In this document: positions 1-6,343 of the stretch, piece after piece
How the letters are laid out: each line of letters begins with the position of its first letter
Numbering within the stretch: position 1 is the first letter of the stretch
Source of the DNA: an uncultured Gemmatimonadota bacterium
GTDB lineage: Bacteria; Gemmatimonadota; Gemmatimonadetes; Gemmatimonadales; Gemmatimonadaceae
Reading direction: 5' to 3'
Assembly (NCBI GenBank): GCA_946479995.1
Contig: CAMLIU010000045.1
Coordinates: 1-8,747 of the forward strand
DNA length: 8,747 nt
Translations under genes and position numbers: made by a program
Notes under the pieces: generated by a model
Databases searched by the model: none
Seen by the model: only the letters and a program-made list of their open reading frames with translations
Told to the model about the DNA's origin: nothing

Positions 1-545
1 TTCATCATCTTCGGCGGATGCGCCCACACCTTGAAGTTGTAGGGCATCATGAAGTGCTTCGCGATGCCGGCGCCGAACACGCCGTGGATCAGCTCCTCGA
101 AGTTGTGGAAGCGCGCCAGGTCGAGCGGCTGCTTCTGCGCCTCGATGACCCCCATGAGGCACTCGAGGACGACCTCCTTCGGCAGGTACTTGATGTTGTT
201 CTGGAAGGGATACGGCAGGAACCGGTCGCACATCCACACCCAGCTCTCGCGCAGCAGGAGCTGGTACTCGTCGCCGAGCAGCTTGTCGAACAGGCGGTCG
301 AAGTACTCGTAGTGCGAGAAGAGGACGTGGCCGCCGATGTCGTAGATGAAGCCGTTCGCGCTCCTCTCGCTCGACGCCAGACCGCCCACGTGGTCGCTCG
401 CCTCGAGCATGAGGAAGTTGTCGTAGCCCAGCTCGCGCAGCCGGTAGCCGGCGCCAAGGCCGGTGGGGCCGGCGCCGATGATGACGACACGGGGTGTCCC
501 CGTGGCGTCGGGGCGATGAGGCGAGTTCGTGCGAATCGGTTCCAT
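1..545 (-). CDS. glf: UDP-galactopyranose mutase, eukaryotic-like type, N-terminal part (runs off the window)
   Basis: Flavoenzymes of this family convert UDP-galactopyranose to UDP-galactofuranose in the cytoplasm, using reduced FAD. The gene starts with ATG at 545; 181 codons are visible before the window ends. Residues 20-33 read VVIIGAGPTGLGAG, a dinucleotide-binding GxGxxG motif, followed by E48 at the end of the second strand and a GGLAS segment at 54-58. Residues 68-79 (YDIGGHVLFSHY), 111-117 (PYPFQNN), 121-124 (LPKE) and 167-175 (MPYNFKVWA) match, from memory, the Aspergillus fumigatus enzyme nearly word for word. GGH is the mobile FAD-contacting histidine loop, and PYPFQNN carries the Tyr and Gln near the substrate. 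Classical bacterial mutases have a different pattern (HKYGAH). The start lies 26 bp after the stop of the GH1-RmlD fusion gene, so the two are probably cotranscribed. The substrate-binding arginines lie outside the window. A generic protoporphyrinogen-oxidase-like FAD enzyme is the less likely alternative. Confidence 0.85.
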   Translation of the reverse strand, partial: MEPIRTNSPHRPDATGTPRVVIIGAGPTGLGAGYRLRELGYDNFLMLEASDHVGGLASSERSANGFIYDIGGHVLFSHYEYFDRLFDKLLGDEYQLLLRESWVWMCDRFLPYPFQNNIKYLPKEVVLECLMGVIEAQKQPLDLARFHNFEELIHGVFGAGIAKHFMMPYNFKVWAHPPKMM

Positions 546-571
546 GAGTCAGCAGTGGGAATACGGCAGTG

Positions 572-2797
572 TCACGGCGTGAGCGCGAGCGAGGACTCCT
601 CGGCGGGGCGTGCCCACGCGCGCGTCGCGACGTAGCGCCTGAGCGCGTCGTCGAGCGACGGCATCAGCGAGCCGCGAGCACTGTCGAGCGCCGCGAAGGC
701 GGGGCGAGGAGCGACCAGGCCGAGTTCACGGTGTGAACACTCCCGCACCAGCGACTCGTCCACGCCAGCCATGCATGCAGCGCGCCGCGCGAGCCCGGCC
801 CAGCTCACCGCGCCCCGGTTGGCCAGGTGCCAGATCCCGCGTTCGCCGTCAATGAGGAGGTCGAGCGCGGCGTGAACGAGGTCCGGCACGTAGGTGGGAG
901 ACACGACCAGATCCCCCGCCGCGTCGAAGGGGACACCCGACGCCAGTGAGCGCAGCGCGAGGGTGACGAAGTTCCAGTCGTCCCACGGACCGACGAATGC
1001 CGCCGTGCGGATGACGAGGGAATCGCCGTGGACATCGAGCACGCGTGTCTCGGCCGCCGCCTTGGTGGCGCCGTACACATTGCACGGCGACACGGGATCC
1101 GTCTCCACGTACGGCCGGTTCGTGCGCCCCGCGCCGTCGAACACGAGGTCGGACGAGAAGAGCACGTACGGGATGCCGCGCGCGGCACAGGCGCGGGCGA
1201 GCGTCTCCGCCCCCACCACGTTCGCCCGGTGTGCCGCCTGTGGCTCCCGCTCGGCGTCGTCCACGCGCACATGGCCCGCGGCGTTGATCACCGCCCACGG
1301 CGCGAAGTCGTCGAGCGCCCGGGTGACCGCACGTTCGTCGGTGATGTCGAGCCTGTCTCGGCTGGTGCCAACGCAGGCGAGTCCCCGCTCCCTGCAGAGG
1401 CGCACGAAGGCGCTGCCCAGGGTGCCGCGGGCTCCGGGGACGAGGATCGGCCGCGCGGACGAGAGCGTGTCGGATGCCGGCAGGGGCCGGTCCTCGGATG
1501 GGCATCCGTAGGCGGCACGTTCCGGGCAGCGCCACCAGCCGGGCGATTCCAGGGCGGGGTGCGCCACGGGCTCGCCGCGTGCGAGTGCCCGCGTCATGGA
1601 GGCGAGCGCCGTTCGGCGCGGCGTCGGGGCGCGCACGTCGAACAGCCCCGGCTCGTAATGGCCGTCGAGCCGCGTGACCAGCGAGTTCCAGTCCCTGGTG
1701 CCAAGGGCCGCCCACGCGGTCACGGCAATCACGTCCGCCCCGTGGGCACGAGCATCCGTCGCAGCCTGCCAGACTTCCTGCAGCCACCGCAGCTGCTGCT
1801 CCCGCGTACAGCCCAGGTGCGCCTCGGTGACGGCCACGGGAAGGCCGTAGCGCTCCCACGCCTGTTGCAGGAGCCGCCGCGGACCCATGAGGGACGCCTC
1901 GGCAACCCGCACCGCTTCCACATCGGCGTAGTGGTCACGCCCGTTGCCGCCGCGGGCGTGCTCCGGATAACGATCGAGCCGCTCGTCGAGCCAGCGCTCG
2001 CTGGTGACATAGTGGTTGATCCCGAGGATGTCGGGCGCACACTCGTCGCCCACGGCGCGCGCGATGGCGTCGTGCGACACCCCGCAGTAGAGCGCATGCT
2101 CGTGCATGGGGTGGCCGGGCTGCACGCGACCGGTCAGCAGGTCGAACGTCAGCCAGCGCCGCTCGTTCTCGAAGGCCGCCTGGTAGCCCAGCCGCGGCGT
2201 GGCATGGCTGAAGCCGAGGTCCTCCGTCTGCACGAGCTGGGCGGCGGGCGTGACCGCGCGAATGGCGCGCATGGCCAGCCGCGTGGCGCGGATCTGGTTC
2301 AGCGTCGCGCACCAGAACGAGCGCGGATCGCGCGCGTGCGGATACCACGTGCCGTACAGCGCACTGAATCGCGCCGTGGTGAGCGGCTCGTTGACCGGCG
2401 AGAAGCGCCGGACCCACGGATAGCGCCGCGCCACGGAAGCGGCGAATTCGGCCAGCCCCTCCGCAAACCCGTCGTCGAGAAGATTCGTGTGCAGCGGCCC
2501 GCTGCCGTGATGCACGAGCCCGACAATCGGCTCGATGCCCAGCTCGCGGAGCCGGCGCATGGCGGCGTCCGCGTGCGCCCACCGCCCCACCGCGGTCGGA
2601 GCCCCGGCGACGTGCTCCCAGAGGATCGGATAGCGGATGGTGCGTACACCCAGCTCGGCGATGCGCTCCAGGTCTTCCACCCGACCGTAGTGCCCCGTCA
2701 GCGCGAGCTGGTCGTGCTGGCGATCGCCGACGCGATTCAGCGTGCACTCGAACCCAGCCCAGACTTCAAGCGGCGGACGCGCGACTTCTTTCGTCAT
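572..2797 (-). CDS. Fusion protein: GH1-like glycosidase domain + RmlD-type dTDP-4-dehydrorhamnose reductase domain
   Basis: The product has 741 residues and two enzyme domains. Residues about 10-410 form a GH1-like (beta/alpha)8 barrel: H96 in VGLVHHG after a barrel strand, the PVNEP acid/base motif with E137, GINHY at 259-263, VTEAH with the likely nucleophile E325, and an AW...DW segment at 361-370. The usual GH1 'EW' glutamate that reads the sugar is D369 here. A Pro- and Cys-containing linker (about 412-446) follows. Residues about 449-730 form a short-chain reductase of RmlD type: PGARGTLG nucleotide loop at 454-461, DITD at 484-487, NAAG at 505-508, SSDLVFDG at 548-555 and catalytic Y575xxxK579. 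RmlD uses NAD(P)H to make dTDP-L-rhamnose; this domain may reduce that or a related 4-keto sugar. There is no signal peptide, so it is probably cytoplasmic. It lies 28 bp after the glycosyltransferase gene and 26 bp before the mutase gene. The domain calls are firm; the substrates are unknown. I recall this two-domain architecture from other bacterial genomes. Confidence 0.88.
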   Translation of the reverse strand: MTKEVARPPLEVWAGFECTLNRVGDRQHDQLALTGHYGRVEDLERIAELGVRTIRYPILWEHVAGAPTAVGRWAHADAAMRRLRELGIEPIVGLVHHGSGPLHTNLLDDGFAEGLAEFAASVARRYPWVRRFSPVNEPLTTARFSALYGTWYPHARDPRSFWCATLNQIRATRLAMRAIRAVTPAAQLVQTEDLGFSHATPRLGYQAAFENERRWLTFDLLTGRVQPGHPMHEHALYCGVSHDAIARAVGDECAPDILGINHYVTSERWLDERLDRYPEHARGGNGRDHYADVEAVRVAEASLMGPRRLLQQAWERYGLPVAVTEAHLGCTREQQLRWLQEVWQAATDARAHGADVIAVTAWAALGTRDWNSLVTRLDGHYEPGLFDVRAPTPRRTALASMTRALARGEPVAHPALESPGWWRCPERAAYGCPSEDRPLPASDTLSSARPILVPGARGTLGSAFVRLCRERGLACVGTSRDRLDITDERAVTRALDDFAPWAVINAAGHVRVDDAEREPQAAHRANVVGAETLARACAARGIPYVLFSSDLVFDGAGRTNRPYVETDPVSPCNVYGATKAAAETRVLDVHGDSLVIRTAAFVGPWDDWNFVTLALRSLASGVPFDAAGDLVVSPTYVPDLVHAALDLLIDGERGIWHLANRGAVSWAGLARRAACMAGVDESLVRECSHRELGLVAPRPAFAALDSARGSLMPSLDDALRRYVATRAWARPAEESSLALTP

Positions 2798-2825
2798 GGC
2801 TGCGTGACGACGCGCAGCACGGCGC

Positions 2826-4118
2826 TCAGCCTTCCGGTCCGTCGGCCGTGACGTTCAGCGCGGGCGCGCGAGTGCGCGGTCGGTGTGCCACGACGGGTGC
2901 AGATGTCACGCGCTCCACTGCCCGGCGCGAGCCGGCGAGTCGCGGCGCCTCCGCGGCCTGGATGGCCTGCTGGAGGATGCGCTCCATCCGCGACACGATG
3001 CTGGACCAGGAGTTGTGCGACGCCTGCTCGAGGCCGAGCTCGAGAAGCGCATCGTCGGGCGAGACCGCGGCCTGCCGAGCGGCAGCCACGAACTCCTCCG
3101 GCGTGCGGGCGACGGCCACCACCGGGGTGAAGTGATGCAGGACGTCGGCGATCGGCGTCGAGACGATCGGCTTGCCACCCGCCATGTACTCGAGCGTCTT
3201 CGTCGGGTTGATGTACTCGGTGGCTTCGTTGAGCGCGAAGGGCATGAGGCAGACGTCGAATCCCTTCAGGTACGATGGCAGCTCGGCGTAGTCGCGCTGG
3301 CCGAGCCAGTGAAGGTTCGGCGCCTGCGGCAGCTCGGCCGGATCCACCTTGACCACGGGACCGATCATCACCACCTGCATGTCCGGCAGCTCCGCCGCGA
3401 GCGTGCGGAGGAGATCGTAGTCGAGACGCTCATCGATCACGCCGTAGTAGCCGAGCACCGGCCCCTCGATCCGCGCGAGGTCGGCCGGGATGCTGACGTC
3501 GGCCGTGCGTGCGCTCGCGAAGTGCGCCACGTCCACGCCGCAGCCGAAGAAATGCACGTTCTCGTGATAGCGGGACTTGCTCTGCATGAGCTTGTGGCCG
3601 CCCGTGAAGACCACGTCGGCCTCGGCGAGCAGGTAGCGCTCCCGATCGATCAGCTCCGTGGGCGCGAAGCGGAACTTCGACAGCTCGTCCATGCAGTCGT
3701 AGACGACAATGCGCTCGTCGAACGCGCCGATCATCGCCGGCGCCGGCATCGGCGTGTAGAACCAGTGCACGGGCTGGTCGAACTGGCCGCCGAGGGGGCC
3801 GTCGTCGGCGAGCTGGCGGACGAGCAGGTCGCGCACGATGGCGATGGACTCGTCGTAGCGTCCCCGAAGCGCGTCCGGCAGGCGCGGGACCGCGCGCAGG
3901 ACGCCTTCGTGTGGACGCGACATGTCGAGTCGCGGGGCGGTAATGTCGTCGCCGTGGATCGGCTCCTCGACGAAGAGCACAGGTCCACGGCGCGCGAGCC
4001 GCGACAGCAGCTGCTGCGGACGCTGCCAGACGAAGTCCCAGCGCAGGTGGCTGTGGACGATGTAGGACGTGCCTGCCTCTCCCGCCAGCGGCGTGGCGAG
4101 CGGTCTCGTGATGTTCAT
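2826..4118 (-). CDS. GT-B-fold glycosyltransferase (GT4/TuaH-like)
   Basis: A probable cytoplasmic glycosyltransferase that moves a sugar from a nucleotide donor to a glycan or lipid acceptor. With the ATG at 4118 it has 430 residues. The N-terminal half holds HSHLRWDFVWQRPQQLL at 22-38, a signature of TuaH-like transferases, then FVEEP at 49-53. VVYDCMDE (138-145) and DVVFTGG (168-174) suit the domain junction. The C-terminal half has VLGYYGVIDERLD (221-233) and the donor-binding segment NPTKTLEYMAGGKPIVST (304-321), where K307 and E310 are the usual conserved positions. The tail after about 392 is rich in Ala, Arg and Pro and probably disordered. The frame stays open up to a TTG at 4178, but those extra 20 residues look non-conserved, so ATG 4118 is preferred. 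No Shine-Dalgarno sequence is visible. Its position between two GH1-type genes and a UDP-galactopyranose mutase suggests, by inference only, a role in a galactofuranose-containing glycan. Confidence 0.85.
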   Translation of the reverse strand: MNITRPLATPLAGEAGTSYIVHSHLRWDFVWQRPQQLLSRLARRGPVLFVEEPIHGDDITAPRLDMSRPHEGVLRAVPRLPDALRGRYDESIAIVRDLLVRQLADDGPLGGQFDQPVHWFYTPMPAPAMIGAFDERIVVYDCMDELSKFRFAPTELIDRERYLLAEADVVFTGGHKLMQSKSRYHENVHFFGCGVDVAHFASARTADVSIPADLARIEGPVLGYYGVIDERLDYDLLRTLAAELPDMQVVMIGPVVKVDPAELPQAPNLHWLGQRDYAELPSYLKGFDVCLMPFALNEATEYINPTKTLEYMAGGKPIVSTPIADVLHHFTPVVAVARTPEEFVAAARQAAVSPDDALLELGLEQASHNSWSSIVSRMERILQQAIQAAEAPRLAGSRRAVERVTSAPVVAHRPRTRAPALNVTADGPEG

Positions 4119-4210
4119 TCGGCGTGGTGGTGAGTGAGGCCGGACACGGCCGCTGATCGTCTGCCGTGGATAGGGCAAACCTCATGCCCCAAGCCACATA
4201 TGGAAGCACC

Positions 4211-4242
4211 ACGCGGGTGGAAGCCGGAGGCTCCACCCGCGT
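4211..4242 (-). terminator. Strong hairpin after the stand-alone GH1 gene (possible terminator)
   Basis: Perfect 11-base arms (4211-4221 and 4232-4242, ACGCGGGTGGA and its reverse complement) are extended by GCC/GGC with one bulged A, giving a 14-bp stem and a 3-base loop. The hairpin begins 33 bases past the GH1 stop codon on the minus strand. No T-run follows on either strand, so it is not a textbook intrinsic terminator. It could stop transcription imperfectly or protect a 3' end. It divides the stand-alone GH1 gene from the glycosyltransferase-fusion-mutase group. Confidence 0.45.
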
Positions 4243-4275
4243 TGCACGCCACGTCCGCGCGTCAGTGCGATCGCG

Positions 4276-5472
4276 TCAGGCGCTCACCGCATCCGGCATC
4301 GTGTGCTCCTCGAGCCGCGCGCGCCACGTCCGCACGATCTCCTGGTAGCGCGCGCCCACGGGGCGGATCCGACGCTGGAGATCGTACATCCCCACCGGGT
4401 GCAGGTCGTTCCGCTCGACGCGCAGCGCGTGCTGCCAGTCGATCTGGTCGGTGAGCGAGTACCAGGTGAACCCCTTCACCGGCACGCCGGAGGCACGTAG
4501 CGTCATCAGCTCGTCCCACTGCCGGTCGAGCCAGTCCACAGCGTGATCGCTCACGCAGTTGGTCTCGCAGTGGAAGATCGGAAGCCCGTACCGATGATAG
4601 TAGGAGGCCGCCAGGCGCTGGAAACCCATCGGCGTGCGACAGGTGGTCGAGCGGCCGGTGGAGGTCACGCGGTGCTCGCAGGTGGAGTAGTAGTCCACCC
4701 CCAGCCAACGCTGGCCGACCGCGCGTCGCTCGCGGAAGAAGCTCAAGTCGTTCGACGTGACGCCGTGCTCGTTGAGCAGCCGGGCCATGCCGGGCGCCAG
4801 CTCGTGGCCCGTGGTGAGATCCACGGAGAGGAACTTGAAGGCGTTCCAGCGATCCGCTTCCATCTGCGCGGCGCGACCGGCCGCGTGGAAGTGCTCGATG
4901 GATTCCCCCTGCACGATGATCGCGTCGGGGCGCTCGACGAGGATGGCTTCCACTGCCAGCTCGTGCGCCATGCAGAGGTTGCGCATGGCGCGCACGAAGG
5001 CCGCTTCGCTCGCCTCGCACTCGTTCCACCATCCACGCAGCGCCGAGAAGCTGGCGCAGACGAAGATTTCGTTGACGGGCGTGAAGTGGCGGATCCACGG
5101 ATACCGCCGCGCGAATGCACCGGCGTAGGAGGCGAAAAGGACGGGGAACGCCTCGTCCTGGAATCCGCCCAGCCACGACGGCACGCCGAAGTGACAGAGG
5201 TCCGCGATGACCGTGATCCCGAGATCGCGCAGGCGGTGCATCTGCGCGTCGCAGATCTCCCAGTCGTAATGGTCAGGGGCGGTGTGTACGCGATAGTACG
5301 GAGGGCCGTAACGCAGCGCGTTGAGGCCGGACTCGCGCACGAGGGCGAAATCTTCCTCCCACCGCGCGTAGTGGCCGCACTTGTCCATCTGGTCGATGCG
5401 TGCACCGCCCGCGATGGTGGGATAGCTGTTCTCGACGCCAGTGGCGAAGAGGAATGGGCTGATGGGGGGCAT
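4276..5472 (-). CDS. Stand-alone GH1-like glycoside hydrolase (family 1 glycosylhydrolase)
   Basis: A 398-residue single-domain protein with a GH1-like (beta/alpha)8 barrel, somewhat short for the family (usually about 440-480). The barrel landmarks appear in order: LRYGPPYYR at 53-61, LCHFGVPSWLGG at 92-103 (H94 matches the conserved GH1 His), TPVNE at 131-135 with acid/base E135, GVDYYS at 258-263, HCETN at 301-305 with probable nucleophile E303, and FTWYSLTDQIDW at 335-346 near the C-terminus. D345 stands where classical beta-glucosidases have the Glu of 'EW', and proline after the acid/base Glu is replaced by Ile. These changes suggest a glycone other than plain glucose. It is a distant paralogue of the GH1 half of the fusion protein; compare RRYPWIRHFTPVNE with RRYPWVRRFSPVNE. 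No signal peptide is visible, so it is probably intracellular. Start ATG 5472 lies 15 bp downstream of an inverted repeat. The activity may be hydrolysis or transglycosylation; the substrate is unknown. Confidence 0.85.
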   Translation of the reverse strand: MPPISPFLFATGVENSYPTIAGGARIDQMDKCGHYARWEEDFALVRESGLNALRYGPPYYRVHTAPDHYDWEICDAQMHRLRDLGITVIADLCHFGVPSWLGGFQDEAFPVLFASYAGAFARRYPWIRHFTPVNEIFVCASFSALRGWWNECEASEAAFVRAMRNLCMAHELAVEAILVERPDAIIVQGESIEHFHAAGRAAQMEADRWNAFKFLSVDLTTGHELAPGMARLLNEHGVTSNDLSFFRERRAVGQRWLGVDYYSTCEHRVTSTGRSTTCRTPMGFQRLAASYYHRYGLPIFHCETNCVSDHAVDWLDRQWDELMTLRASGVPVKGFTWYSLTDQIDWQHALRVERNDLHPVGMYDLQRRIRPVGARYQEIVRTWRARLEEHTMPDAVSA

Positions 5473-5487
5473 TGCAGGGAGGGCACC

Positions 5488-5507
5488 GTGACCGGCGTGC
5501 CGGTCAC
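5488..5507. promoter_or_regulatory. 8-bp perfect inverted repeat upstream of the GH1 gene
   Basis: GTGACCGG (5488-5495) and its reverse complement CCGGTCAC (5500-5507) flank a 4-base spacer. The element lies 15 bp before the GH1 start codon, within the 121-bp gap after the SprT-like gene. It could be an operator for a dimeric regulator, a hairpin in the GH1 leader, or a weak terminator for the upstream unit. No T-run and no convincing -35/-10 pair is seen nearby, so its role is uncertain. Confidence 0.3.
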
Positions 5508-5593
5508 CGTGATGGAGTCCGTCGGTCGAGCCTGGAGGTGCATCGACCCGTCAATGAAGGACGAGCGAGTGCGCCTCCCGCCACGGGGAAATT

Positions 5594-6343
5594 TCAGCCC
5601 TTTCGCGCCGCTCTGCGTCCCACGGTCTGGGAGCCTTCGGCACGTCCGGGCCGCGTAGCTAATACACGCCGAGCATAGGGCGCGATCCCTACTTCCCGTG
5701 CCTTCGCGCGGAAGGTCCGCCCATGGTCGATGGTATGCCCGGACTCGTCCTGCCACTGATGCACCATCTCGTGCAGCAGGGTGTGGAGCGTTTCCGTCCA
5801 CCCGTGCCGGCGGAGATGAGCCCGGCTGAGGGCAATCTCGGCCGGCTCGCCGCCGGGGGTAGCGGCGGTGTAATGGCCGAGCCGGCTTTTCATCCGTCGC
5901 GAGACGCGGATGTCGATCTCCTTCAGCCGTCCCTGGAAGTGCCGCACGTTGTACCGGTGATGCCACGCCTTGAGCTGATCGGCAATCGCCGTGTCGTCCA
6001 CATGCGTGCGCTCGCGTCGCGCCGCCGCCCGCGCCACCCGGATAGGATGCGCGAGGATGACCCGCTGCGCTGCCCGCCGCTCGACGCGGGTGCGACCCTC
6101 AACGAAGGTGACGATGGCGTGGAGCACCGGCTCCGGGGCCGAGAGGTAGCCTTCGTGCACGCGGAGCTCGCCGCCGCCGAAGCTCACCATCACGTTGCGG
6201 TTGCGCGTGAGCCGACACCTCGTGATGCGGTGCAGGCCGAGGTGCTGGAGTCGTGCGAGCAGCTCGTCGGCGTTGTGGGGCGTGCCGTTGTTGAATCCCA
6301 GCTCGAGCTGCGCCTCGTCGCGGCGGCCGCGGAGGAGGCGCAT
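5594..6343 (-). CDS. SprT-like zinc metalloprotease-fold protein
   Basis: A 249-residue protein with a SprT-like (zincin) domain in its C-terminal half. The signature TLLHEMVHQWQ at 188-198 gives zinc ligands H191 and H195 and catalytic E192. H207 in DHGRTF (206-211) is the probable third ligand, and the WHHRYNVRHFQGRL stretch (127-140) is the usual start of the domain. The Cys-rich zinc ribbon found at the end of Escherichia coli SprT is absent. The first 110 residues are not recognised. Eukaryotic relatives (Spartan) cut DNA-protein crosslinks; the role of bacterial members is poorly known. The chosen start, ATG at 6343, shares one base with the stop of the metallophosphoesterase gene (TGATG), which points to translational coupling. 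The frame remains open to 6565, but that extension lies inside the upstream gene and has an unnatural Arg/His/Pro-rich composition. Confidence 0.82.
   Translation of the reverse strand: MRLLRGRRDEAQLELGFNNGTPHNADELLARLQHLGLHRITRCRLTRNRNVMVSFGGGELRVHEGYLSAPEPVLHAIVTFVEGRTRVERRAAQRVILAHPIRVARAAARRERTHVDDTAIADQLKAWHHRYNVRHFQGRLKEIDIRVSRRMKSRLGHYTAATPGGEPAEIALSRAHLRRHGWTETLHTLLHEMVHQWQDESGHTIDHGRTFRAKAREVGIAPYARRVLATRPGRAEGSQTVGRRAARKG

Noticed and set aside
1028..2851. Plus-strand open frame of 607 codons
   Set aside because: It lies opposite the GH1-RmlD fusion gene, whose product carries clear catalytic motifs. The antisense product is rich in Arg, Gly, His and Val with no recognisable domain, as expected for the complement of a GC-rich gene.
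2883..4133. Plus-strand open frame of 416 codons
   Set aside because: Antisense shadow of the glycosyltransferase gene; the composition (Arg, Glu, His, Val) is that of a complementary frame and no motif is seen.
4119..4178. TTG start giving the glycosyltransferase 20 extra residues
   Set aside because: The added residues are Arg/Pro-rich and unlike the family, and the ATG at 4118 starts closer to the conserved HSHLRWDFVWQRP segment. A GAGGT sits directly against the TTG, too close to act as a ribosome-binding site.
4140..4210. Possible promoter (TTGGGG ... TATCCA on the minus strand) before the glycosyltransferase
   Set aside because: The spacing is about 14 bases and both boxes match the consensus poorly; not better than chance in this sequence.
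5530..5560. TTGACG-like -35 box upstream of the GH1 gene
   Set aside because: No credible -10 hexamer lies at the right distance (GCTCGA is at the expected place).
4543..5658. Plus-strand open frame of 371 codons
   Set aside because: Opposite the stand-alone GH1 gene, whose minus-strand frame has the full set of GH1 landmarks.
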